From contig JBANDB010000011.1 of NCBI GenBank assembly GCA_037576215.1, forward strand, positions 62,001-126,000: 64,000 bases of DNA. Direction: 5' to 3'. Under the pieces are notes generated by a model. That model searched no databases, was not told the origin of the DNA, and saw nothing but the letters and a program-made list of their open reading frames with translations. The position numbers and the translations under genes are program-made. Each line of letters starts with the position of its first letter. The stretch's first letter is position 1. The stretch is from Armillaria gallica. Its lineage: Eukaryota > Basidiomycota > Agaricomycetes > Agaricales > Physalacriaceae. Of this stretch, positions 38,550-51,699 are shown piece by piece.

Positions 38550-39060
38550 GGACTATGCGTCCTACCTTCCTTTCTATCTCAGTTCAACCACTCGACCTGC
38601 CATAGCGCATTCCTTGACGCTCTGCTGCCACTTGCAAATGCAATCGGCCTGCATAGTCCGTGCCGCTTGAATAAGGTCCCGGTCAACAATAGCTTCAGAA
38701 GTAAATTTATGTTGAATCGTGGGGCATTCGGATGCAAGTTGAGTCTTATGATGGATTAACTAAGCTAAAGGTTCGGAAGAATGCTAGTCGCTCTGATGAA
38801 GATGGTCAGTACGGCATCTCAGCAAAAATGGCCAAAGGTACCTGCTGTATCTGACTATGCTCCCGCTGTCGCCGTCAATACAGCGTTCTTGGTACCGGTC
38901 CTGCGACCTTCCAGATGTCGATGTTTTCCCCATCCTCCTTCTGATCGTCGGAAGTGTCCTCTTCGATAATCGCACTGCCTTCTTGTCGTCGTTCTCCCAG
39001 GTATTGGTTTCTTCTCGCTGCTGCTCCGTACTCCTCAATGCATTTCCGAGGTAGCCATCA
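38550..39060. repeat. Duplicated segment, interrupted copy
   Basis: Aligns with about 6690-7120 (shared landmarks include CAGCGCATTCCTTG/ATAGCGCATTCCTTG and the CATCCTTCTGATCAT/CATCCTCCTTCTGATC region). Together with 36915-37027 it forms the second copy of 6530-7160. Confidence 0.5.
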
Positions 39061-39408
39061 TCTTCTTGACATTGTGAAGTACGAGGAAATAACGTCGCTA
39101 GCCTTTTGTGAGGTTGGCGCAGCACTCTGAAGCATATGCAAAACACGTAGATGGATATTTAAAATGTATGTAGCCGGATATGCTGAAGGCGAGGTGTACG
39201 TATGCACTCGGTAGTAGCTCATCTTGGACTTCGTAGGTGCACTTGAGCTCGATGTACTTGAAACGGAGAACTCTGAGGTCTGACGCAAGGGAACATCTAT
39301 TGGTATGGGTATAGAAGCCGAGGCTCTACTGTACTCTGGAAGGCGACTTCAGAGGGCATTGTAAGGGTTGGGGCTGGCTAAAAGTGGCTGTCTGTCACTA
39401 TTCTTTCA

Positions 39409-39600
39409 ATGGATGAAAGACAATAGAATAGAGATCGAAGGCCGCATGACGTTGGCCAGAATATTAGGGTAGAAAGAAGAACAATAGTTGGTGGTAGAAA
39501 CCTCGACAAGAGATGCGATGAACGAGGAACAAATGCTTGCCGGATCACCGAAACAATGAAACAATGTTTTGCTTGACCCTACAACATCGCGAAAGGAGGC
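39409..39600. repeat. Dispersed segment, copy 2
   Basis: Partner of 16801-16990, and followed by a third copy of the AAGGTCCCAATAAGGAACGG motif at 39695-39727. Confidence 0.5.
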
Positions 39601-39839
39601 TCCCAACTCTGGCAGGAATTTCTTGAGGACTTGGAGGGAAGCTGCGGTTCTCTGCGGTAAAGCAGCAAAGAGATGGTGTTGGTGTTGGTGTTGTTACCGG
39701 CACAAGGTCCCAATAAGGAACGGCCGGGCCCACAGCCCTGACATGGCGAACCATGTGCTGTGGCCACGAAGGCTCATACCGTTGTGATCACGCTTTTGAG
39801 TGTGTCGCGCGGAGTAGAGACTCTTAGCGGGGTCCCCGA

Positions 39840-42800
39840 AAAAAAAAGTCATTCACAAATAATATAACGGTACGGTACTAAAAATTCGGAAAACATTGAA
39901 AACATATTTAGCGAGAGCTCCCACAATTTTCATATCATCTGCTCCCAGTAGGACGTGTATTACTTCAAAACCAGTCGCAGCCGATTTCAACAGATCCGCA
40001 AAATGGCTGGTGGCAAGTAGGAACACCGATTTAAAGAAATCGGATCGCAAATCTTCCAAGGATTGTGATCCACCGCAGTACCATAACGCGTGCGCTACAT
40101 CCTCAACTTCCGATAGGCAGACCGTCATAAACGCTGTGAACGAGGGACAGGTGGACGACGGCGTTCAGACCATCGTAGGACCTCAACGGCGAGAGTATGG
40201 GATGATGTCAGCAGTCGGACTAAGGCTTTTCTGTGTGCGGGAATAGGTACATTCAGGTGAGAACGGAAAGATGCCACTGAAGTCTCGCGGGCGAAGGAGG
40301 GATCTGTTTGGTGAAGGGAGTGGTAGCGCAGAAGGAGGGCCTAAGATGATGCAGCGATGAAGGAATCGATATCAGATGGCAGCTACTGACGCGACAAATC
40401 CATCGATACGGATGCAGGACACGGGCGAGGTCGGAGATCCAAGATGATTTCTTGGCACGGGCGAGGGTGAGAGACTCGGCCATGGAGCGAAAACTATGAC
40501 ATTTGTCCAAGTATGACACAATGACGCATAGTGTACAGCAACGGCGTAGAAAGAAAACAAGGACGTCAGCAGGTATGAGACAGGTACGCCATTGGTTCCG
40601 CAACGAAGCCAGGAACCAAATATGACCATACAGCAGTATGAGACATGACGCACAGACCCCAGGGAGGGCACCCTGCTACGGCGCATAAAAAGGACACGAC
40701 GGGAAAGCAAGCGCGATACACGGAAACGGGACCAACACACCGAAACAGGAACGAGACGGGAACGGAAACACCGGAACAACGAAGCACGGGAACATGAGAC
40801 GCGAACACAGTAGCCGCAATGCACACAAACACAGGAAACACATGCATGGGAACCGGGCACGAGAATGGAACAGGGAAGAAGGGGGTTAGTCAAGTAGAGG
40901 AGACAAGAAACAAGGGGGCGCACGACAAGCTAGCGAAGATTCCCGTAGCAGACAACATCGAATACAGAGGGCTATTCGCACTGGAATTGGTTTCAAAGTC
41001 GAAGTTTGATACGAACAACTCGTCGATGTAAGTTCCTGTGCGAGCCAGGTTCCCGGTCGGTAGAGTGTGGTAGAAATTCATCGATGTCTTCTAGCAGTTC
41101 AGTAAGCATTCGAGCACCATCAAGGATGTGCCAAAGAAGAAGCAGGAGCAATGGTAGAGAGCCCAGTGGTATGGTCTAACGTCATGCGCACATCCGCAAC
41201 GAACAATAGCAACAGCGGAACTCGATACTTTTCGAGCAGACTTTCCCACAGGCGTGCAGAGGCAGCACATGCCAAAAGGTTTGTATTATCGACAAGCAGC
41301 GACGCTTTTAGTTTCGAGCTATCTTCTGCGCCCATCATGTCGGTGGGTAGTGTGGTAACGGCAGAGTGTGTCAGGTCCGGATGGGATGTGTGAAAGCATT
41401 TCAGGCGAGCCATTATGATGGTGGTGGAGGCCAAGAGCTATTTGCAGCAGAAGCTAATCGGCTTATGCCGGTCGGACTCGGAAACGCGATTAAGGGCGCG
41501 ATTCTACATGTGCCTCCTGTGAGACGTCCGTTCGAGTTGTAGAAGAAGACTCTGGAACCGGCCTATAAGGATAACATAGTAACAATTGATGAAAGATACG
41601 ATGAAACGTACCGGAAGTGAGCTTATTGTATATGAGGGACTATTCACTGGGAAGTTGGAAGGGCACGATTCATCGATATAAGTATCTTGTCTGTCGGGGA
41701 GTATTAATGAAGTATGAACATCTGATGAAGACACGCAACCTTAAGCTGAAATAGCCGCTGTTTCGGAATTTTTTCTTTGGATCGTAAGCAATAAGATGAG
41801 TATATACATGATGCCGCGATCATTACCGCTATTATCGTAGCTCCACACTTGCTTCGATATGTTTCCGGGAATAAATAAAGGTGAGATGTTGCGATACTAC
41901 TGTCGGAATCCATGTTCCGGCGAGTGACCAGCCACGCTACCTTTGGTGATTAAGTCGTACTCAATTCCAGTGATTGCTGTATAAGATGTGTGAACCCATA
42001 CTATGGAATTCATTCGACGTCATGTAGATATAAATACCACATCAAATTCGGAGCTAGAATTAAAGAATGCAGTACTGAAATGCCGATGGCAAACAAGGCT
42101 CTTTGGGACATTAAGCATGAACGCTGGACTCTCATATAGCTAACAGTGATCTCAAAAAGATGAATGTGCGAGCTGTTCCCCGCCACAGCTAGCGAGTAAG
42201 TATAATAGATAGAGGACACGCGCAGATTCATCTTCCTATCGCTAAACCGTGAACTCCTTTCCTCCATCTGACAAAGCAACACTGCAACTGCGCCATGCAG
42301 TGGTATGCACAAGGCCGAGTTCAGCATCCTGGGATTGTCGATCACGGCAACGGCTACCTAGCTGTGGACACGCCCAGAAATGGACTTGTGGCTTCCCAAT
42401 GTGCGTGCAGAATATTACATTCTAGACGCAGAAGTTCATGTCCGGAATCCGGAAGGTTAAGAAGCACGTCTATTTGAGGCATATGATTCGAATTGTTCCC
42501 TATCCAGTCCCAGGTGGGAGTACACTGTGCCAAGACTGTACTTCGGAGATGAAATGAAGATGATATTAAGTATATTCGTGACTGATTAAACGTGGGCGAC
42601 ACGATTTCTTTGAGGGGGGAGTCAACATGATAGGATGTACGCGTCAGTCCTCCGATCGTTTGAGCATGAGTGACCCGACTGAAAGAAATATTCTGGAAAT
42701 GGTGCGGAACTTTTTTTATTATCGTCAAGAGGTGCCTACATCCCTCCTGTGTAACACTCAGAGGATTCGAGTCGCTTGGATGCCACAACTGACCCGTTCC

Positions 42801-45800
42801 GCCATTTATGCGTGAAGACTCCCATCCTTATCGTTGTATTCTCTTACTAACCATGAGACACACCCGTGGCCCTAAGATATGACGGGGTCAATGGGTCACT
42901 ACCACTACGAAGCTGAACTACTAACGGTAACGTTACAATTCCTCCACTGTCGCGTTTGATGACAATCATGAGAGTACCCTATTAAAAGTCAGTTAGAGGA
43001 CGCATCCTTCAAGAAAAATGATACTCGCGTCAGACATGCGGCTCGTCGACTCCACGACGCCCCCTGTGAGACGTCCAGCGGAATCGAAAAAAAAGACGCG
43101 CGACCCGATCTAGAATTAGGACACGGTCTTTTGTAAGCTATGAAAAGGGGCTGAAAATGGCCAGGAGAGCATACTGTAAAGACGTTCATAGATGAAATGA
43201 TATGCTGGCAAGTGCTTATGCGATATGGTCATCTAGGCGACGCTGTGATATAAATGCCTTCTCAAAATAACTCGTGCTTTCGCTTTGAAGATTCACACAG
43301 GCGAACAGAGTCAGAAGCAGGCTCGATGGAGATCATTGGTTCGGTGTTGCAGGGACAGAGTGATGAAAAGAAAGGACTGTGTGTGAACCAGTTGTTGTAG
43401 ATTTCTGCGAGCGCTTTTATTCTGTCGAAAGTCTTATACCAACGTTGGAAGTGTACCGTATTTCTTTCTAGGAAAACTGGTGCGATAGTGCAAAGCTTCC
43501 TGACCCAAAGTGAGCTATGAACAATGAGAAATTATGGCGAGACCTCAAAAACTTGCCTTTGAGCTTGCTCATGAGATCGCGGAGGACCGGACCGTGCCAC
43601 CGCTCCCAATGTCATGACTTGTGAAGTCAGAATCGCGATACAGAAGCAAGTACGAAGATCCCAAGGCTTCCTGTCAAGCGGCAGTACTCTGTACCAGACA
43701 ATCTCGTAACTTCTGCAAACCTCGCTGACTGGGAGTTCCCTTACAAGTAAATATTCCGATCTTCTTCGCACGATGTCAGTAACGACACCTACGGAATCGG
43801 AGATGGGAAGTTATAAAAAAGTGGACGGAGTGGTTACATCCGGTTTATTTGTTACGTGGAACCACAATCTTGGGTCAGATACTCCACAAGGGCGGGTGGA
43901 CAATTTTGGAAGAATGAAGAGTTCCAACATGCGATCTCTAGAATACCAGGGGGGCGCATCTCTGAGCAAAACGATGTGAATTATACTAGAATTGGAAGAT
44001 CAGGAACATGACGTTGAGATATGTATTGCTATCTTTAGAAGTTATAGCTTGCTTGAATATTCTGGTTCGTTCTCCCGAGTCCATATTTTATGGGAAGATG
44101 ACTTATTTCCGGGTGAATCTGCTCCTTTGACAGCCTATTAATTCAACGGCTTTATTCCAGAGGGTTTTGGATACCAATGTGATATTCCCAATATACCAAA
44201 AAAACACTACAGCCACTAGCGATTGATGTACAACTGATTGAATGAAATATGTTTAAACTTTTGGCAAGGCTGCGAACTCTTAGTAAAATGGATAGAGAAA
44301 CGTTTCCGTCGAGTGATGATGTGATGCAGAGGTCAGAATTGAAGAAAACACGCTTACAATTGACCATATAACGGCCGATCTTGACTACCTAATGCGTCGG
44401 ACGTGGCTAGAGTGTAATATATAAAGAAAGTCATCGTGACATTGCAGACGGCTGCACTTAGTTGATAGGGCGATACATATTATAGTTCCTGAGTCCGAGA
44501 GTGCGGGTGAAACAGTGATAGGATGAAAATTAAAGGCCTCCGGCGACAGTGGGTATGCATGATGTTGAAGTGCGATGTCCTCACTGTGCATAGGGAGAGA
44601 GGAGCAATCATTATCATGTACCTATCTCGTAGCTCTGGCACCTCCGGAAGTCGAAAAGACGCGGTGTTTCAATTTCGGATGAAGAGGCGCCGGGTTTGTG
44701 TCATCTTTCTTCTTCGGCACGAAGCAGCGACCCCGGACCTGTAACGATGTACACACCACTTTCACAACGGACCCAAAGACGCCGACGTCCTACGGTGGAT
44801 ATTATACAGTCCACATGACATACGGACATCAAATGTTCTACCTACACGCGCAAATTCTTTGTATTGTCCGTGTACATCTCACCTTTCTTCTTTGAACTTA
44901 ACCCAGATGCACATGTATCCTGGTAGCCAAGCCCTCTAACAATGGATTATAGACGCCGTTCGATTTGGGTCTAATGCACATGGACTGTGGTGACTATACA
45001 TTTCTGTAATGTAGCCGTAGTGATCTAAGGATTATAACGGTCTCAGAATAATGTAGGTGGCGTATCTGAGAGGGCAAGAAGGGGACTGAGACATTGAATG
45101 TAGATACCACCGACCCCCGGAGCCTGAACAGGCATCCCAAGAAGAACTGTCACGCAATCGCTACCCTACACCAAGGCTTTTCCGGAACTCCGTCTGAAAC
45201 AGGACCACAAAATCTTCGTCTTGTGACAGGATGGCTGCATGCACCGACGCCCCATTCCGGCATGTGCAGAATGCTGAAGTGGCCAGTCAGTTGTGTAGTA
45301 TCTGAATCCATATCGTCAACAGAATAAAGCATCTCATCAGAAGAACAATACCGTAATGATGCTGTGAGTACTAGGTAAAATCAACAATTGCTGAAACCAC
45401 ATTTTTGCTCCTTCTAAATTTGCATTCACCTCCGACAGGGAATGGGTTTATCCATCGAAAATCCGTCACCAAAAACAGTTTTCTTCAGCTTGCACCATTC
45501 TCGACATAACCTTTAACCCCGCGAGTCACTTTATATCCGGTGCCTCTAATGTCTCTTTGAGTGTCGGCATATGTAGACCATCATACCTCATCAGGACTGT
45601 CACACGGGGAACTCTTTCGAGGACCACCACAAGGCATCAGAGTGGTACACCTGCCATGCCTATGACAGTCACCGAGAGACTGTCCAATAGTGGAGATATG
45701 TCGTCGATACGAATCATGCTGGGGAGAGGTAGGATCAACAGTACAGTAAGGTTCCGAGAGCAAGTTCGTTCCCAGAAACAACAGTTACAAATTGATTCTC

Positions 45801-48240
45801 AATACAGCCAGGCTGCGGAGGAAAAAAGCAGGGGGTTGACAGACAGGCGCTATGTGAACCAATCGGAGGAAGAAAGAATATCGTCATGACTGTAGTCTGC
45901 GACACGAAATAGAACGAGACGGTGAGTTCCCCGAGGGTGGTGATATAAATTAGGGGACGGATCACTTCCCGAGGAGCCGGGGTTCATGAGGAATGAGTCC
46001 CCAATCCGAGTGCTGGATTTTCAAAGTCCTCCCTGGGAACGTCGACCGTAAAATTGGATTTCGTCCGTCGTGTTTTAGAATAACGTGTAAAAGAAATATG
46101 CCTGAGTTTCAGAGCGATCTGAGTAAGGAACGGTGGGGACGATGCAAGCAAATGGTAATCGTGGACTTCGTTAGTCAATTTTACTCGCCAAGCTGGAAAT
46201 GCGGGTCTCAAAAATGATGTAGACGGCATAGCATCGTGAGAACCTGGAAGGGGACTCGACGTCGAACAAAGACTTGGACTCGTTCTCCCCTGTACACAAT
46301 CTAGCCCGCGACGACACACGAATGGTGAAGCAGGTCCTAAAATTCGGCAATCGTGTGAAGAGACGGTCGCATTCGCCGGTGCCTGATTTTGACATAATGG
46401 AAGTAGCGAACGAACGAACGCTTCCAATGAGAGGAGAGGGTACATCTATTAATGACGAACAGGAACAGTTTCCGAGACCCACAGTCATGCGAGTTCTGAA
46501 CGAATACAGTCAGCGCCGGAACGGAATTGTATCGTACATATCACCCACCCCAATCTTTCATCGAGAAACACTCCTTGTTCATCAATATATCACAGACAAA
46601 GCGTCCCGGGAGAGATAGCCCTAAGCCTGGGACTCACATGCCTGCATGAGAGACTCTGTGATGCCTGGACCTTTGAATCCGAGTCGTTGTGCTTCCACAA
46701 GACTATTGACTGACAGAATTGCCTGACCAGGATGGTGTGCGATCACTTCCCGTCAGTAGATGTAAGGTATGTGAAAACCAGCATCCCAGAGTGTAAGAGG
46801 TCAGGATGTAGATTCGGATCTTACATGCTATCGTATCCAAACACCTCGTCAATAAATCTGCTAAAGCTGCGGAGAAAGGCTCCGTGATAATGGTCAACTC
46901 GGGTGAGAAAGCCAGGGAAACTCTTACGCTTACCTTCAAAGCCCGCAAAGCATCATAACTGAATAACCTTCCAGAACGTACCGAAGAGGTGCTCGGAACT
47001 AGATACATGGTTTACCTTCAGGCGATGCAACGGGCTGGAATTTTAGGGTCCAAATTTCGTATGCTTCTGTGAAGCACCTCAAGAAGGCACAGGAATCAGC
47101 ACTATCTCCTGAGTGAGTTTACGCGCATGCTCTCGTGCCTTGCCTCGAGATCTTCGAACCTGACCCGCTGGGACGCGATAGGGACTTTTCCTTCGGAGGC
47201 GCGAGTTCCGAGTAAAATTTAACGAATGGCGGAACTGATGAGGGGTATATGGTATATCCCTTCCGAGTCAAGCTCACTATGAGCGACAGCGTCAAGCACG
47301 GGGATCTAAAGAAGCTTCAGCTACAATTGATGCAATGTTGTGGCCTTTTTTGATGAAAATAAGCGAATACGTACCTTGAAAATAACATCAGGATGACTCT
47401 CCGAATTCTGTATCATGTGCAATCGAGCCGGCATTGTCTGACGTGTTTTTGAGGCAACAGTGGGGAACGCGAAGAATCGCAAATTGAAATGTGCCTCACC
47501 GGGGAGCTTGCTTGGTCCTATTTGGTAACTTGTTCGGTACTTCCTTCCCTGGATGACCGATACGTGATGACCGTCTTCCTATGGTCTGAGCGCTCTGGAG
47601 TGTCGTAAAACGGGGGATCAGTTCGTTCCCAGTATATACATGCACGGTGTTGAGCCAATAGTATTGCGCTTGGCTGAGCTCTGCAAACACATGAGGATGT
47701 ACAGTACTGTACCTACTTTTATACTAAATGACTATTTACTAGAACTTTCTACACTTTTCCTATATCTTCTTCCTTAATAAGTAAGATCGGCATGATGCCG
47801 GATTGCCATATTCCAACATGGAGGCGAGACTACACCATGATTGGGAATATGGACTACATTGACCGCACCCATTAAGTCACCGCCCTGTTCTGCACAGGCC
47901 TGTCCGGATCTCACAGGTGTTGTCGGAACTTTGGCAGAGCCTTTTAAGGCAGGTGACGTTATAATACATCATAATATGCATTTTAATCTCCGGCTTAGAT
48001 TATTTCGGAGCGATAAGATCATGATCCCGGGCGAGAACATATACTTTGGAATATTATGTAAGGCCGTATCCAGGTCGTATCCGGGATCCCTTGTTGTAAT
48101 CCATCTGCCATGTCCATGGACTTCACCCGTAGTCCCTTCGACTTTTAATGTACCCCAAGGCTCATGGCTATCAATTTCAAGTTATCGGAGCCTAAAAAAT
48201 TTTCAAATGACAATGTCAGAGTCAGGTTGAGTGTGTGCTT
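39840..48240. other. About 8 kb with no supported gene
   Basis: Frames up to about 180 codons exist (for example 40372-40923 minus), but they have skewed composition and no motif. Minus-strand frames at 42354-42788 and 45984-46445 and a plus frame at 46274-46618 look moderately protein-like but could not be joined or named. 41440-41515 repeats a phrase from 18300-18380. 43.0-48.2 kb shows nothing firm. Confidence 0.3.
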
Positions 48241-48297
48241 TGCAGAGCATGCCGCCAAGGCTATATTAACCCAAAGTGCCTTCATATTCAAAGATAT

Positions 48298-48364
48298 GTA
48301 GTGTAACGGTAATTGTGTAGTATGATTTGTAGTAGTGTGTACGCGAAGTCGCTGGTTTGATTCT
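48298..48364 (+). repeat. tRNA-like head of a possible SINE
   Basis: GTAGTGTAACGGTAAT resembles an A box and GGTTTGATTCT, about 55 bases later, a B box of RNA polymerase III promoters. The stems of a real tRNA do not form well, so a tRNA-derived SINE or decayed tRNA is more likely than a functional tRNA. No tail or target duplication was identified. Confidence 0.3.
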
Positions 48365-48659
48365 CACTGTAGTTAAGTTGCTTTCCAATAAATGATTGGT
48401 ATGACGTGGTCAGTAATAAAATCAGCCCATCGGAACGGGTCAAACTAGATTTTGGAATCTGGACCCGGGGACATTATAATCCCTATCAAAAGGTCTATTA
48501 AATTCTCGGACTCTTTGCTAACATTGTAATAAATGGTTACCGGCCGGATTACTGCATTAAGGACATTAAATTGCATTAAATTACGAAATAAGGCTTCTGC
48601 AAAAGTTCCGACATTTCTGTACGATCAAAATCTTTATTGTTCATACCTGGAACCGAGGA

Positions 48660-48950
48660 TCAGCCTGTAACGGAGTTCGCTAAATAATAAACAAGGGAAG
48701 AGGAGCCGGAACTGGTCATGACGAGAGTGCCGGTGCAGTTAAGTAATCCCGCCTTCTTCTGTACTATGGAGACTGTTCGCTCTCCCTTCTTGTCTTCATC
48801 GAAGATAGGTTTCGTGATAGCCGTGACCCTTGCGTTGTCTGCAAGTACCGCACTGGAGGTCAGCATCATTTCCTCTCGCAATTTCAAAGTGTCGGGACTG
48901 TCATTAACATGAGGGAAAACGGGAGCTACTGGTATTATTAGGGTGTTCAA
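48660..48950 (-). CDS. Short protein-like ORF, doubtful
   Basis: A 96-codon minus frame with balanced composition (DSPDTLKLREEMM, FDEDKKGERTVSIV). No motif recognised and no second copy, so coding status is unproven. Confidence 0.22.
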   Translation of the reverse strand: MNTLIIPVAPVFPHVNDSPDTLKLREEMMLTSSAVLADNARVTAITKPIFDEDKKGERTVSIVQKKAGLLNCTGTLVMTSSGSSSLVYYLANSVTG

Positions 48951-49274
48951 GTCAGATGCTGATTCTCACTCCCGCGGGCACAATATCGAACGGGACTTAT
49001 CGCTATCGTTTGAACGTCCAAAGGTACATTCCCCGCATCGTTTTCCAGAACAATACGGGGATCAACTGAGTCTTCCTATATCAGAAGCGCTTCCAAGTTC
49101 CCACACCACAGAGCTAATCGCAGGGCAATCAATTCTGACTTGCGGGGAAGTAAAGTCAAGATGACTTCGGTACATATAACCATGCCAAGAATAGTTCTGC
49201 ATTCGAAAGCTGATGTTGACAGCCTGTGGACGGACAGTCGGAGAATTCCACGTTTGAAACGGTAGAGGCTTGGT

Positions 49275-49793
49275 ATGTACATCCTTGTTGTATTCTGTGT
49301 ATCAGCATGCGACTTATGCATTGTCGCATGGCCTGAACTTTTTTCCAAAGTTCAATGCGTCATATTCTCCATTGCATACTGCGTGAGCAGTCGCTCTATG
49401 ATAAAGGAAGGTCAAAATGCCAATATCGGAACTTCGGATGCCCTCTCGTGTGAACAGTGCCACGTCTGCTCATTCACATTTCAGTTTCAAAGCACTACGA
49501 TCCGGTTCATCTGCCCCGTTGGTCGAATCAAACATTTCAAGGTGGTTTTACATGACTCTCTGGTTGAAAGACTTCACATTCAGCATGTCGAAAAGGTGAA
49601 TGTGCTGTGCTTGCATCTTCTTCCGACTCCGCCTGATGAATCATACATGTTCTCGGGGTACGATACGTGTTTCTATTCATACAATGTAGAATTCAACTTG
49701 CGTCCGCTGTTAGGAAGATCGGGTACGTTAATCTTTAGAAAGGCTTGTCCTTGGGCTGATAGGAATTTGACAGGTACAAGTACGGCCGTCTAG
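49275..49793 (+). CDS. 172-codon ORF, doubtful
   Basis: An uninterrupted plus frame beginning with a hydrophobic stretch (MYILVVFCVSACDLCIVAW) that could act as a signal or membrane segment, then Cys pairs (CEQCHVC). No family recognised. Long frames occur by chance in this window, so confidence is low. Confidence 0.25.
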   Translation: MYILVVFCVSACDLCIVAWPELFSKVQCVIFSIAYCVSSRSMIKEGQNANIGTSDALSCEQCHVCSFTFQFQSTTIRFICPVGRIKHFKVVLHDSLVERLHIQHVEKVNVLCLHLLPTPPDESYMFSGYDTCFYSYNVEFNLRPLLGRSGTLIFRKACPWADRNLTGTSTAV

Positions 49794-49799
49794 ACGTCC

Positions 49800-50664
49800 T
49801 TCGCATATACCTGAAAGGTAGGCCGGTCATTTCTTTCTATTAGAGTTGCGCCTTACCATAGTTGCTAAAAACTCAGACGACTACATGTCACGTCCAATAG
49901 ACAGAATGATAGCCTAGCGCACCACCGTCTAACCGAAGTTTTGCCTAACGAAAAGGTCCTTCAATCGAGCCTTGTGATCAAAACAGACAATGTGTCGCCG
50001 AAGAAGAGTGGAACTTCGCGGGCGGCGCCTCAGCGAGCTCGCTGACGTAGGTCGTCTTACTCTATGATAAATTGCTTTCTGACGACCTTTCCTTTAGAGA
50101 CAAGCCTACGTCAAGAAGCTCAAGCTCAAATACGGATCACTTTTCGAGCCGCAGAATAAATGACCCTTCAATCGAAAATCCGTAATGCGGACGCGCGTCA
50201 TCCTTCAACGCAATCCATCCCTAAAGTAAGGAAGTAGCTCCAAGTCAAAGTCTTGCTCCATTGGTTCCGCTAACGTTTGAAGCTTAATGTGCGATTCTCA
50301 TTGAGGCTCGGTGTTCAACTAGAGAACAAGCGTCGGGATGGAGACGTTTCACGAGGCTTTGTGAGCGCCAGATGGAGTCTCAGATACTTCTAAGTGTGGA
50401 AGAGCTCTTCGAGGATGAGTTCAAATTGAATGTCAGCTCACAGCGTTTGAGATGGATGAGCAGGAAGAAGCGAAAATTGGAGGAGTCAGGTTGGTGGAAG
50501 TTATGGTAAGGATTCAATGGCGGTCTGTACGAAACTGCGGCTGATTGTCATTTTTGCAGTCTCTTTTATTATCATCGTCGAACGCGTCAAAGAACAGTCG
50601 TTTCCGCAATTTTATGAGCCTGTTATCCTATTATTACACGTATTGAATATCACGACGGTATGCT
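49800..50664. other. No supported gene
   Basis: Intergenic sequence downstream of the NmrA-like gene; nothing recognised. Confidence 0.35.
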
Positions 50665-51610
50665 TTAAAAGCTATCCTTGTTCGCTTCCACGAAGCTCCT
50701 CAACGTCCTCTTCCCGGTAACCTTCTTCGGTGCGTTAAATATCTTTTCCTCACCGCCGTTAGCATTCAGGCCATCCAAAGATGAGAGCATCCCAGCGAAA
50801 TCTTCTGGAAGACCAAAAGAGATATATCTCTGTTTCAACTCCTCGACAGTGATGCGCCTGTGGGTAATCTTTCGGCCAAGAACCTCTGTGAAGATCGCAG
50901 CTACCTGCTTCGACAATCAGTTCTGGTGGAATGCACAAAGAGATGATGGCACGCACGTCATCATAAGTGAGCAACTCCGGGCCCGTAATAATATGGTCTG
51001 TGTTGTGGCTCCTCTCATCCGTCAACGCGCTAACCGCTAGATCTGCAATATCATCTGCAGATATAAACCCGACCTTTCCATCAGCAGCTGCGCTTATGAT
51101 CGTGTTCTTCTCCTTGATGCCTCGAAGATGCCACGTTAAGAAATTCTCTGAAATTCCGGTTGTCAGAACGCAGTATTGGCTCATCGCTTGCTATTGTCAC
51201 GTACCAAAGAACCACGAAGGTCTAATGACGGCATAATCTACATTCAGAGACAGCAGGTACTCGTGTACCTTCAGTCCCATCAACGGATACCCATCCGTCA
51301 TCGTTGTTCCAGTAAGGAGGACGAACCGCTTGACGCCCTTCTTCACGGCCAGATCAATGAAGGGCTTCATCGGAGGGAACACCTCTGAGGTGGCTGTAGG
51401 TGCGACGAGGTAGATCCGGTCGATGTTCGGTTCTGCGGTCAAGGCATTTTCGAATGTTGATGGGTTGTACCAGTCGAATTTGACACCTTTGAAAGGCTCT
51501 GGGACGACGCCTTTGCGAGACGCGAGGAGTACGGGTTGGTTAACTTCTTTAAGAAGACGGGCAATGCGCATGGCTGTCTTGCCATTTCCACCGGTGAGAA
51601 GGATTGTCAT
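50665..51610 (-). CDS. NmrA/EasG-like NAD(P)-binding protein, 3 exons
   Basis: Exons 51205-51610, 50957-51147 and 50665-50904 give one frame of 279 codons (278 residues). The introns of 57 and 52 bases have GT-AG ends (donors GTACGT and GTGCGT). The N-terminus MTILLTGGNGKTAMRIARLL is a Rossmann dinucleotide-binding turn. YLVAPTA, FVLLTGTTM, VIRPSWF and DHIITGPELLTYDD follow in the order typical of the NmrA-like family that includes the fungal EasG/festuclavine-dehydrogenase group. The length is normal. Such proteins bind NAD(P) and act as reductases or redox-sensing regulators; the substrate here is unknown, and no other ergot-alkaloid gene is nearby. It appears intact, and is one of two complete genes in the window. 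Confidence 0.92.
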
Positions 51611-51699
51611 GATGGCAATATTGAATAGCGCTAAACGAGATCTTAGGTCTAGTTATACTTTTTGCAAACTGCCGTCATAGCGGTCCATTGGTTTAACCG

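Noticed and set aside
40372..40923. 183-codon minus-strand frame rich in Cys, Ser and Val
   Set aside because: The plus strand is very A/G-rich here (ACGGGAAC-type runs), so a long open frame on the other strand is expected by composition; no motif.
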